7,913 nt of DNA, taken from positions 1 through 7,913 of the forward strand of contig CADBXH010000090.1 in NCBI GenBank assembly GCA_902798605.1, given 5' to 3'. Both the position numbers and the translations under genes were made by a program. Below the pieces are notes generated by a model that saw nothing but the letters and a program-made list of their open reading frames with translations, did not search any database and was not told the DNA's origin. Each line of letters begins with the position of its first letter. Position 1 is the stretch's first letter. Below, one piece after another: positions 1 through 6,499 of the stretch. The DNA is from an uncultured Ruminococcus sp. (lineage in GTDB: Bacteria; Bacillota_A; Clostridia; Oscillospirales; Acutalibacteraceae).

Positions 1-34
1 TTGATAGGACATCAAAGTTTGATTGAACGCCCTC

Positions 35-60
35 GGGAGCACACATAGGTGCTCCCCTAC
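35..60 (-). repeat. Hairpin end of palindromic repeat family (type B)
   Basis: An 8-bp perfect stem (35-42 with 49-56) is followed by the CCCCTAC end typical of this family. Read on the minus strand it is GTAGGGG plus a hairpin, the same design as copies at 3233, 4846 and 7348. The flank at 5-26 (TAGGACATCAAA...) resembles 7411-7432, so this is probably the edge of a longer composite repeat that starts outside the window. Confidence 0.65.
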
Positions 61-116
61 AATGTCAAGGAAAAATATGCGATTATTTCTTAAGTTGACA
101 AATTTGCTCTGTTAAT

Positions 117-142
117 GGAATTCCACACAGGCGTTCCCCTAC
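117..142 (-). repeat. Degenerate hairpin end of the same repeat family
   Basis: The block ends in CCCCTAC like the other right ends. Its arms (GGAA..CC and GG..TTCC around ACACA) pair with two central mismatches, so it looks like a decayed copy. Confidence 0.45.
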
Positions 143-145
143 AAC

Positions 146-178
146 AACTCATAACTCTTAACTCATAATTCATAACTA
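146..178. repeat. Short degenerate direct repeats (ACTCATAA type)
   Basis: Three close variants of A(C/T)TCATAA(C/T)T lie end to end. Their reverse complement matches the GAGTTATGAG repeats at 4700-4736, so the same small repeat occurs in opposite orientation at two intergenic sites in this window. Confidence 0.6.
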
Positions 179-273
179 TACAAGTATACAAGAATTGGCA
201 TCGGATTTACCAATTTACCGGAAATCGCAATCACTTTTATGCTCAATAGTGATAAAATAAACTTTTGGCGCAC

Positions 274-296
274 TATAATTCTAATAAGGAATTATA
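274..296. other. Perfect 8-bp inverted repeat upstream of the activase gene
   Basis: TATAATTC at 274-281 pairs with GAATTATA at 289-296 around a 7-base loop. There is no T-tract right after it, so it is not a convincing terminator. It could be an operator or simply AT-rich palindromic DNA. Confidence 0.35.
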
Positions 297-397
297 AACG
301 CGGTTTTTAGCCTTATAATAAATTGATTATATTTAAAATGGGTAGTTAGCGCAAGGGGAAAGACAGCGCGGATATTTTACAGTTTCGGCTATCCGTT

Positions 398-457
398 GGA
401 GGAATCGTTTTGAGATTAGGATCACCGACAAGATCTCCGAGATACTCGACCGCGTAA
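398..457 (+). pseudogene. Remnant start of the activase gene, cut off by deletion and frameshift
   Basis: GGAGGA at 398-403 is a strong Shine-Dalgarno sequence 6 bases before a TTG at 410. The frame from that TTG reads M-R-L-G and then S-P-T-R, ending at TAA 455-457. Proteins of this activase family usually begin M-x-x-G-I-D-I-G-S-T-T, so M-R-L-G looks like the true N-terminus. From about 421 a different frame reads I-T-D-K-I-S-E-I-L, which fits the helix that normally follows the first nucleotide-binding hairpin. I infer loss of about 100 bp, of length 1 mod 3, at 419-421. An assembly error would look the same. Confidence 0.6.
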
Positions 458-513
458 GGAAAGAGATCGACGGAGCCGAGGACGCGCTTGTAGCGCTTTC
501 GGGCTCGGCGGGA

Positions 514-3222
514 ATGGGCGTTGCCCAGGACTGCGGCATCCAGTTTGTCCAGGAGGTTTTCGCGACGAGAGTTGCCGCCAATACATACATTCCCGGCACC
601 GACGTTGTGATCGAGCTGGGCGGCGAGGACGCAAAGATCCTCTTCCTCACCAACGGACTCGAGGTCAGGATGAACGGAACCTGCGCCGGCGGTACGGGAG
701 CGTTCATCGACCAGATGGCTACGCTGCTCAACGTGCCCCTCGAAGAGATGGATGAGCTTGCCAAAAACTACGAAAAGACATATACAATCGCGTCGCGCTG
801 CGGCGTGTTCGCAAAGACCGATATCCAGCCCCTGCTCAACCAGGGCGCTCGAAAGAGCGACATCGCCCAAAGTATTTTCAGGGCGGTAGTAAGCCAGACC
901 GTCGCGGGTCTTGCTCAGGGCAGAGAGATCGAGGGTCAGATCGTATACCTCGGCGGACCGCTCACCTTTATGAGCGAGCTGCGCAACTGCTTTGACAAGA
1001 CATTAAACACAAAGGGCATCTGCCCCGAAAATTCGCTGTACTACGTCGCCTGCGGCGCGGCTCTCTGCGCCGAGGAAAAGCTCGACTTTGACAAGGTCAT
1101 CTACGACGTTAAGCACTACCGCGGCTCGGGCAACTTCGCCTTTAACCCCCCGCTGTTCGAGAGCGAGGCGGACTACAAGGCGTTCTGCGACCGTCACGCG
1201 AAGGCGACGGTCGAGCAGAAGGAGCTCAAGGGCTACACGGGCAAGGCGTACATTGGACTCGACGCCGGCTCAACCACCGTCAAGGGCGTTGTGCTCAACG
1301 AAAAGGGCGAGCTGCTCTACTCAAAATACCTGCCCTCAAAGGGCAACCCCGTAGAGATAATCAAGACTTTCCTTGAGGAGATCTACGCTGCAAACCCCGA
1401 CATCAACATAGTATCATCCGCCGTAACAGGCTACGGCGAGGACATAATCAAAAACGCGTTCAACGTGGACTACGGTATCGTCGAGACTATCGCTCACTTT
1501 ACCGCCGCCAAGTTCTTTATGCCGGACGTTGAGTTCATCATCGACATCGGCGGACAGGACATCAAGTGCTTCAAGATCCACAACGGCGCTATCGACAACA
1601 TCTTCCTCAACGAGGCGTGTTCATCGGGCTGCGGAAGCTTTTTGCAGACCTTCGCCAACGCCCTCGGCTACGACATCAAGGAGTTCTCCAAGCTCGGACT
1701 TTTCGCAAAGCGTCCCGTCGACCTCGGCTCGCGCTGCACGGTATTTATGAATTCATCCGTTAAGCAGGCGCAAAAGGACGGCGCGACTATCGAGGATATC
1801 TCCGCGGGACTTTCGCTGAGCGTTGTCAAGAACGCGCTCTATAAGGTCATCCGCGCGTCGAGCCCCGACGAGCTCGGCAAGAGGATCGTCGTTCAGGGCG
1901 GGACCTTCCTCAACGACGCCGTGCTTCGCGCGTTTGAGATGGAAATGGGCGTTGACGTTGTCCGCCCGAACATCGCGGGACTTATGGGAGCCTACGGCGC
2001 CGCGCTGTACTCGATGAAAAAGTCGAAGGGCAGCGGCAAGAGCGACATCATCAGCAAAGAGGAGCTCGACAATTTCGTCCACGAGATCAAGGTCACAAAC
2101 TGCGGTATGTGCAACAACAACTGCCGCCTTACAATAAATTCGTTCGGCAAGGGCAGAAAGTTCATCGCGGGCAACCGCTGCGAGCGCCCCGTCACCAAAA
2201 AGGCGCCGTCGAACGATATGAATATGTACGAGTACAAGCTCAAGCTCCTCGATGAGTACAAGCCCGTAGAGGGTCTCAGGGGCAAGCTCGGTATCCCGAT
2301 GGGACTCAATATGTTTGAGCTCTATCCGTTCTGGTACCGCTTCTTCACCGAGCTCAAATTCGAGGTGTTCCACTCACCGTACTCAAACCGCAAGCTCTAT
2401 CAGCGCGGTCAGCAGACCATCCCCAGCGACACCGTCTGCTTCCCGGCAAAGCTTATGCACGGCCACGTTCAGAGCCTTATCGACGACGGAGCCGAGGCTA
2501 TTTTCTACCCCTGTCTGTCGTATAACTTTGACGAGAATCTCGGCGATAACCACTACAACTGCCCCGTGGTAGCCTACTATCCCGAGGTAATCAAGAACAA
2601 TATGAAGGATATCAAAAAGGTCAACTTCATCAAGGAGTACTTTGGTATCCACAGACCCAAGGACTTCCCGGGCAAGGCGTTCGAGAGGCTCGCGTTCTAC
2701 TTCCCCGACCTCACCCTCAACGAAGTAAGGGTAGCCGCCAAGAAGGCTTATGAGGAGCAGGATAAATTCCGCAAGAAGATTCAAAAAAAGGGTGACGAGA
2801 TCATTGCCGAGGCTGAGAAGCAGGGCAAAAAGATCTTTGTGCTCGCGGGCAGACCGTACCACATCGACCCCGAGATCAACCACGGTATCGACAAGCTCAT
2901 CGCGGGCTTTGACGTTGCCATTATCAGCGAGGATGTTGTTTCCTCAAAGGTACAGCGTTTCGCGACCCACGTCCTCAACCAGTGGACATACCATTCGCGC
3001 CTGTACGCGGCGGCTAAGTATGTCGCGACCAGAAAGGATATGGAGCTTGTTCAGCTCGTATCGTTCGGCTGCGGCGTAGACGCTATCACAACCGACGAGG
3101 TACGCGAGATACTCGAGGAGAAGAACAAGATCTACACCCAGATAAAAATAGACGAGATCACAAACCTCGGCGCAGTAAAGATCAGGATAAGAAGCCTGCT
3201 CGCCGCGCTGGAGGAAATTTGA
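514..3222 (+). CDS. Tandem acyl-CoA dehydratase activase / DUF2229 protein, 5'-damaged
   Basis: This resembles 2-hydroxyacyl-CoA dehydratase activases (HgdC/BadF-BcrA ATPase family), which use ATP to drive electron transfer to a dehydratase. Only the ATG at 514 gives a standard start (902 residues), but family sequence continues in frame back to about 421 with no ATG, GTG or TTG there. Visible parts: activase 1 with IELGGEDAKI (33-42) and likely [4Fe-4S] cysteines C57 (NGTCAGGTGAF) and C96 (ASRCGVFAKT); activase 2 with an intact phosphate loop GLDAGSTTVK (248-257), DIGGQD (344-349), C369, C373 and C408; then a DUF2229-type region starting with C530, C533, C537 and C556, a possible metal or cluster site. 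The first activase lacks its phosphate loop. No good Shine-Dalgarno precedes ATG 514. The exact substrate is unknown for this fused family. If translated, activase 1 is probably inactive. Confidence 0.85.
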   Translation: MGVAQDCGIQFVQEVFATRVAANTYIPGTDVVIELGGEDAKILFLTNGLEVRMNGTCAGGTGAFIDQMATLLNVPLEEMDELAKNYEKTYTIASRCGVFAKTDIQPLLNQGARKSDIAQSIFRAVVSQTVAGLAQGREIEGQIVYLGGPLTFMSELRNCFDKTLNTKGICPENSLYYVACGAALCAEEKLDFDKVIYDVKHYRGSGNFAFNPPLFESEADYKAFCDRHAKATVEQKELKGYTGKAYIGLDAGSTTVKGVVLNEKGELLYSKYLPSKGNPVEIIKTFLEEIYAANPDINIVSSAVTGYGEDIIKNAFNVDYGIVETIAHFTAAKFFMPDVEFIIDIGGQDIKCFKIHNGAIDNIFLNEACSSGCGSFLQTFANALGYDIKEFSKLGLFAKRPVDLGSRCTVFMNSSVKQAQKDGATIEDISAGLSLSVVKNALYKVIRASSPDELGKRIVVQGGTFLNDAVLRAFEMEMGVDVVRPNIAGLMGAYGAALYSMKKSKGSGKSDIISKEELDNFVHEIKVTNCGMCNNNCRLTINSFGKGRKFIAGNRCERPVTKKAPSNDMNMYEYKLKLLDEYKPVEGLRGKLGIPMGLNMFELYPFWYRFFTELKFEVFHSPYSNRKLYQRGQQTIPSDTVCFPAKLMHGHVQSLIDDGAEAIFYPCLSYNFDENLGDNHYNCPVVAYYPEVIKNNMKDIKKVNFIKEYFGIHRPKDFPGKAFERLAFYFPDLTLNEVRVAAKKAYEEQDKFRKKIQKKGDEIIAEAEKQGKKIFVLAGRPYHIDPEINHGIDKLIAGFDVAIISEDVVSSKVQRFATHVLNQWTYHSRLYAAAKYVATRKDMELVQLVSFGCGVDAITTDEVREILEEKNKIYTQIKIDEITNLGAVKIRIRSLLAALEEI

Positions 3223-3232
3223 TCGCATATTC

Positions 3233-3307
3233 GTAGGGGCGAGCATTGCTCGCCCGAAAAACAAAACGTTTGCGGAAAACCCGCGGGCGAGCAATGCTCG
3301 CCCCTAC
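3233..3307. repeat. Mirror-image double-hairpin repeat between the two activase-unit genes
   Basis: The first 24 bases (3233-3256) and last 24 bases (3284-3307) are exact reverse complements. Each arm is itself a 9-bp hairpin (3237-3245 with 3247-3255; 3285-3293 with 3295-3303). The 27-base middle contains CGGAAAAC, shared with the longer copies at 4846 and 7472. The ends GTAGGGGCG and CGCCCCTAC give it a MITE-like form, but I see no target-site duplication. In RNA it could form two hairpins or one long stem, which might affect transcription into the next gene. Confidence 0.85.
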
Positions 3308-3334
3308 ATTGACGTTGATAATGAGGTGAGGGCA

Positions 3335-4660
3335 TTGGCTCAACTAAAATACGATAAAAAGACGGGACGTTTGCTGTTTACAAAGCAGATGAAGCGCGAG
3401 GGGTACAAGATACTCATCCCCAATATGGCGCCTATCCACTTTAAGATGCTCAAAAACGTCTTTGTCCACTACGGCTACAACGCCGAGGTGCTCACGACCA
3501 CCGGCCCCGAGATCGCGCAGACAGGTCTTAAATACGTTCACAACGATACCTGTTATCCCGCGCTTTTGGTTATCGGACAGTTCATCCACGCGCTCCAGAG
3601 CGGCAATTACGACGTTCACAAGACCGCGCTGATGATAACCCAGACGGGCGGCGGCTGCCGTGCCTCAAACTACATATTCCTGCTGCGCAAGGCGCTCAAA
3701 AAGGCGGGCTTTGAGTTTGTTCCCGTTATCTCCCTCTCGTTCGGTATGGAGAAGAACTCGGGCTTTTCGCTCACCTTGCCGCTTATCAGGCGTATCGTCG
3801 GCGGCATCGTATACGGCGACCAGCTTATGCTGCTCTCTAACCAGATCAAGCCGTATGAGGTCAACCACGGCGAGACTATGGCGCTCGTCAGCAAGTGGAC
3901 AGACAGGATAAGCGACCTGCTCTCCGAGGGCAAGGGCTACACGCTTGAGGAGATCGACGAGAACCTGCACAAGCTCACCAAGGATTTTTCAAAGATAGAG
4001 GTCAACCGCGTGCCCAAGGTCAAGGTCGGCATCGTCGGCGAAATCTATGTTAAATACTCAAAGATGGCGAACAACGGACTCGAGGACTTCCTCGCCATGC
4101 AGGACTGCGAGGTCTGTGTGCCCGGACTTATGGGCTTCGCGTCGTTCAAGGTCGACAACCGTATCGAGGACTACAAGATGTTCGGCGGCAACCGCGTCAA
4201 GTACGAGTTCTGCAAAATGCTGCTTGACTACGTCACCAAGCTCGAGACCCTTATGATCGAGAGCGCGGAGCGCTTCAACTTTGTACCGCCGCACAAGTAC
4301 GCCCACACCAAGGAGCTTGTAAACGGCGTTATCGGCTACGGCAGCAAGATGGGCGAGGGCTGGCTTCTCACAGCCGAAATGCTCGAGCTCGCCGAGACCG
4401 GATATGAAAATATCGTCTGCACACAGCCGTTCGGATGTCTCCCGAACCACATCAACGGCAAGGGCGCGATCCGCAAGATCAAAGAGGTCAAGCCCAACGC
4501 CAACATAGTCACCATCGACTACGACCCCGGCGCTCCCAAGGTAAATCAGGAGAACCGCATAAAGCTGATGCTCGCGGTCGGCAAGGAGAACCTGAACAAG
4601 GAGATAGAAGAAAACAAAGAGACGGAAGATAATAAAGAAACAGAAGAAAATAAGGAATAA
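3335..4660 (+). CDS. 2-hydroxyacyl-CoA dehydratase-related protein (COG3581-like), activase partner
   Basis: The protein has 441 residues from the TTG at 3335. That start is chosen because GAGGTG at 3324-3329 lies at ribosome-binding distance; the upstream GTG at 3326 overlaps that site. It resembles the C-terminal part of large activase fusions, related to dehydratase subunits such as HgdB. Conserved features are NDTCYPALLVIGQ (C73), TQTGGGCRASNYI (C108) and CTQPFGCLPNH (C362, C368), which could bind an iron-sulfur cluster, plus a GYG..MGEGWLL segment at 334-345. I see no membrane segments, so it should be cytoplasmic. It follows the activase gene by 112 bp and ends at a terminator, so co-transcription is likely. 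Its substrate is not known. The last 17 residues (4607-4657) are three tandem E-(E/D)-N-K-E-T units, a charged tail that may be dispensable. Codon use is strongly C-ending, like the upstream gene. Confidence 0.87.
   Translation: MAQLKYDKKTGRLLFTKQMKREGYKILIPNMAPIHFKMLKNVFVHYGYNAEVLTTTGPEIAQTGLKYVHNDTCYPALLVIGQFIHALQSGNYDVHKTALMITQTGGGCRASNYIFLLRKALKKAGFEFVPVISLSFGMEKNSGFSLTLPLIRRIVGGIVYGDQLMLLSNQIKPYEVNHGETMALVSKWTDRISDLLSEGKGYTLEEIDENLHKLTKDFSKIEVNRVPKVKVGIVGEIYVKYSKMANNGLEDFLAMQDCEVCVPGLMGFASFKVDNRIEDYKMFGGNRVKYEFCKMLLDYVTKLETLMIESAERFNFVPPHKYAHTKELVNGVIGYGSKMGEGWLLTAEMLELAETGYENIVCTQPFGCLPNHINGKGAIRKIKEVKPNANIVTIDYDPGAPKVNQENRIKLMLAVGKENLNKEIEENKETEDNKETEENKE
4607..4657 (+). repeat. Tandem 18-bp coding repeat in the C-terminal tail
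   Basis: Three units encode EENKET, EDNKET and EENKE. Third codon positions differ between units, so the amino acids are better conserved than the DNA. The result is a Lys/Glu-rich, probably disordered tail. Confidence 0.75.
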
Positions 4661-4665
4661 ACACA

Positions 4666-4697
4666 GAGCTGCCGGCGGTAATGTCGGCAGCTCATTT
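4666..4697 (+). terminator. Rho-independent terminator of the activase unit
   Basis: A 9-bp perfect stem (GAGCTGCCG at 4666-4674 with CGGCAGCTC at 4685-4693) around a 10-base loop is followed by ATTTTAGTTT. It begins 5 bases after the stop codon of the preceding gene. The T-tract is interrupted, so termination may be incomplete. Confidence 0.75.
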
Positions 4698-4699
4698 TA

Positions 4700-4736
4700 G
4701 TTTAGAGTTATGAGTTGAGAGTTTAGAGTTATGAGT
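4700..4736 (+). repeat. Two 16-bp direct repeats with 21-bp period
   Basis: GTTTAGAGTTATGAGT occurs at 4700-4715 and 4721-4736 without a mismatch. It is the reverse-complement relative of the repeats at 146-178. The second copy abuts the repeat module at 4740. Confidence 0.8.
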
Positions 4737-4739
4737 CTA

Positions 4740-4808
4740 TTTAAAGCCTCCCCTAACGCTTTAGCTTTAGGGGAGGTGGCGCGACACTTTAGTGTCGTGA
4801 CGGAGGGG
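4740..4808 (+). repeat. Repeat module C: two adjacent hairpins
   Basis: The module runs TTTAAAGCCTCCCC, hairpin, GGGGAGGTGG, second hairpin, CGGAGGGG. The first stem is 10 bp (4747-4756 with 4767-4776) and the second 7 bp (4782-4788 with 4791-4797). The copy at 7718-7785 has the same frame but different stem sequences, again fully paired. It contains no gene. Confidence 0.8.
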
Positions 4809-4814
4809 TTCTAC

Positions 4815-4953
4815 TTTCCGACAGCACGAGTTTTCCGTAACGATCGTAGGGGCGTGCATTGCACGCCCGTCAAGCCGACCTTTCCTATCAAACCGATTTA
4901 TCTTTCGGAAAACGAGCGTTCCCTATCTGCGGGCGAGCAATGCTCGCCCCTAC
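4815..4953 (+). repeat. Composite repeat A-B-core-B'
   Basis: Part A (TTTCCGACAGCACGAG...) runs 4815-4845. Part B is GTAGGGG with a 9-bp hairpin (4850-4858 with 4860-4868). The core (4870-4928) contains TTTCCTATCAAA and CGGAAAAC, also found in the copy at 7496-7556. The right end B' is a 9-bp hairpin (4931-4939 with 4941-4949) ending in CCCCTAC at 4953. Part B and part B' have different stem sequences here (GCGTGCA against GCGAGCA), unlike the element at 3233. An ORF through this region is repeat translation and not a gene. Confidence 0.8.
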
Positions 4954-4980
4954 AAAAAAATAAAAAAATTTAAAATCCAA

Positions 4981-5010
4981 TGAAACCAAAACGGTACTTT
5001 GGGGAGTGTT
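4981..5010 (+). promoter_or_regulatory. Possible ECF-type promoter for the sigma factor operon
   Basis: TGAAACC at 4981-4987 resembles an ECF -35 element (GAAC core). AGTGTT at 5005-5010, 17 bases later, is at the position of a -10 element but fits the usual CGTC-type core poorly. Many ECF sigma genes transcribe themselves, which makes the site plausible. Transcription would start just before the ribosome binding site at 5016-5023. Confidence 0.3.
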
Positions 5011-5029
5011 ATTAGTGAGGGGTGAAAAA

Positions 5030-5509
5030 ATGGCTGAAAAATTGTTCTCGGGATTAACATTTGAGCAGGTTGTGGACAAGTATGCTCAAACTGTTTTCAG
5101 AGTCTGCCTGATGCGTTTGGACAATTACGCGGACGCCGAGGACTGTTTTCAGAATGTTTTTGTAAAGCTCTTCAAAAATTCACCCCGATTTAATGAAGAA
5201 GAACACATCAAGGCTTGGCTTATCCGCGTAGCTATCAACGAGTGCGGCAGCTACATAAAAGTAAATCGCCGCGACGTCCCGATGGAGAGAATACAGCAAG
5301 ACCGGCCTGCTTTTACCGACGACAGCGCGGATATATCGTGGGCATTGATGAGGACTCCTCAAAAATACCGCGAAGTGCTCTATCTCTATTACTGCGAGCA
5401 GTACAAGGTCAGTGAGATCGCCGATATTCTCAAAGTAAACGAGAACACGGTCAAAACCCGACTCAAACGCGGAAGAGTCATTCTAAAGTCGATTTACGGA
5501 GGTGATTGA
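5030..5509 (+). CDS. ECF-type sigma-70 family RNA polymerase sigma factor
   Basis: The protein has 159 residues, about the usual size for ECF sigma factors, which direct RNA polymerase to a small set of promoters. Sigma region 2 lies near residues 10-72 (KYAQTVFRVCLMRLDNYADAED, with the DAEDCFQNVFVKLF core and the W-L-I-R-V-A-I-N-E helix). Region 4 lies near 103-156, with the helix-turn-helix around KVSEIADILKVNENTVKTRLKRGR contacting the -35 element. The ATG at 5030 is chosen because GAGGGGTG at 5016-5023 is a good ribosome binding site; a GTG at 5006 would overlap the possible promoter. Its stop lies two bases before the GTG of the next gene, so the two are translated as a pair. Target promoters are unknown; the gene's own promoter is one candidate. 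Confidence 0.93.
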   Translation: MAEKLFSGLTFEQVVDKYAQTVFRVCLMRLDNYADAEDCFQNVFVKLFKNSPRFNEEEHIKAWLIRVAINECGSYIKVNRRDVPMERIQQDRPAFTDDSADISWALMRTPQKYREVLYLYYCEQYKVSEIADILKVNENTVKTRLKRGRVILKSIYGGD

Positions 5510-5511
5510 GC

Positions 5512-6432
5512 GTGGATAAATTCAACTTTGATCAACTGATGAATATAGAGGTTCCTCAGAGCTGCATCGAAAAAGCGCTCAAAATACCTGCGGAAACCAA
5601 AAAAGCGGCGTCTCCCGTAAGGTTTTACCGCTTCGCCGCGGGTATAGCGGCGTGCGTTGTTATAGCGGCGGCGGTGACATTATCGCTGATGACCGGAATA
5701 AACAAGGATGTTGATATGACAGCTCCCGATCCCGAAAACCCCTCGCGTTCGGATTTGGTCTACAACGGAACCGACCCGTCCTCCACAGACGACATCAGCT
5801 CACCCTCGATTTTGTCACCGCTGCTGTTTGGCACAGATGTTCAAGGCTCAACAGCAGTCACCGAGCCTGCGGAAAGCAGTGCAAACGGCAGCGGAGCTAA
5901 CGGCACAAAAAATTCAAAACAGAAGTCCGCTTCAACGTCAAACGGAAATAATAAGGCGCAAGTGCCGACCAAGTCAAAATCCAATAACGGCAGCTCCGCT
6001 CAAAAGCCGAATGATCCCTACAGCACCGCTCCCAATGGGGATGAGCCTTCTACTGAGGTTGATGTTTATACCTATCCCGATGAGGAAAGAACCGAGCAGC
6101 CTACTACATTGACGCCATTCACCGATCCCTGCGTTGATAATCCAACTCAGCCAAACTATAACGACAACAGGACATTTATATTTTATATAGTCGTATTCAA
6201 CGGTCAGGCAAAAGGCGATGTTTATTGCAAGGTTGAGGACAGCAGCGGGACTGTGGTGAGCAGCGGCTTGGCTGCAAAAAACCCTTACGGCGGCAAAATG
6301 CAGTTATCATACAGCGTTTCTATGATAGTAAGCGCTCCAAAGCAGTTTACCGTGACCTTTTATAACTCTAACGAAATAATAAAACAGGGAACGGTCACTG
6401 TTTTTAATTATACAGACGTAAGATTATATTAA
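5512..6432 (+). CDS. Putative membrane anti-sigma factor with long extracellular region
   Basis: The protein has 306 residues from the GTG at 5512, chosen because GGAGGTGA at 5498-5505 is well placed; the TTG at 5506 is too close to that site. Visible parts are a short cytoplasmic N-terminus (about 1-37), one membrane helix (about 38-60, rich in Ala, Val and Ile), a low-complexity Ser/Thr/Asn/Pro-rich stretch (about 62-215), and a C-terminal domain of about 90 residues with alternating hydrophobic residues that suggests beta strands (RTFIFYIVVFNG...). The role as anti-sigma factor is inferred from translational coupling to the sigma gene and from the topology. The common H-x3-C-x2-C zinc anti-sigma motif is absent, and only one Cys lies in the N-terminus (C16). 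The outer part could sense a cell-surface or extracellular signal. I do not recognise the C-terminal domain. Confidence 0.7.
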   Translation: MDKFNFDQLMNIEVPQSCIEKALKIPAETKKAASPVRFYRFAAGIAACVVIAAAVTLSLMTGINKDVDMTAPDPENPSRSDLVYNGTDPSSTDDISSPSILSPLLFGTDVQGSTAVTEPAESSANGSGANGTKNSKQKSASTSNGNNKAQVPTKSKSNNGSSAQKPNDPYSTAPNGDEPSTEVDVYTYPDEERTEQPTTLTPFTDPCVDNPTQPNYNDNRTFIFYIVVFNGQAKGDVYCKVEDSSGTVVSSGLAAKNPYGGKMQLSYSVSMIVSAPKQFTVTFYNSNEIIKQGTVTVFNYTDVRLY

Positions 6433-6444
6433 TCTTGTAAATCT

Positions 6445-6464
6445 GAGTATTGGCGATAATACTC
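6445..6464. other. Small perfect hairpin before the dockerin gene
   Basis: GAGTATT at 6445-6451 pairs with AATACTC at 6458-6464 around a 6-base loop. No T-tract follows, so it is unlikely to stop transcription. It could be a processing or attenuation structure between the anti-sigma and dockerin genes, or chance. Confidence 0.35.
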
Positions 6465-6499
6465 TGAAAAATAAATTAAATAAAGAAAGGGTGGCACTT

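Larger units (their letters stand above)
1..345. other. AT-rich intergenic region with repeat fragments, no gene
   Basis: No credible coding sequence is visible. The region holds two right-end hairpins of the window-wide repeat family (35-60 and 117-142), a block of ACTCATAA-type repeats (146-178), a perfect 8-bp inverted repeat with a 7-base loop (274-281 with 289-296), and two exact TATAAT hexamers (274-279 and 314-319). The TATAAT at 314 could be a -10 box for the downstream activase gene, but I see no good -35 hexamer 16-18 bases before it. A TTGACA at 95-100 has no matching -10 box. An ATG at 338 opens only three codons before a stop. Confidence 0.7.

Noticed and set aside
95..123. TTGACA as a -35 promoter element
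   Set aside because: No acceptable -10 hexamer lies 16-18 bases downstream; the sequence there (around GAATTC) fits poorly.
346..870. Reverse-strand open frame across the damaged start of the activase gene
   Set aside because: It mirrors the forward coding sequence, which carries conserved activase motifs, and has no family signal of its own.
1753..2373. Long reverse-strand open frame (206 codons) within the activase gene
   Set aside because: It is the antisense shadow of a GC-rich, strongly codon-biased gene whose forward frame has clear family motifs.
3233..3307. Simple bidirectional terminator between the two activase-unit genes
   Set aside because: Neither hairpin is followed by a T-tract on either strand, and the same element occurs elsewhere as part of a repeat family.
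4731..4973. Open frame of 80 codons between the activase unit and the sigma gene
   Set aside because: It runs entirely through repeat modules C, A, B and B', has no ribosome binding site, and similar peptides arise from the other repeat copies.
5506..5511. TTG at 5506 as the start of the anti-sigma gene
   Set aside because: It directly abuts the GGAGGTGA ribosome binding site; the GTG at 5512 has normal spacing.
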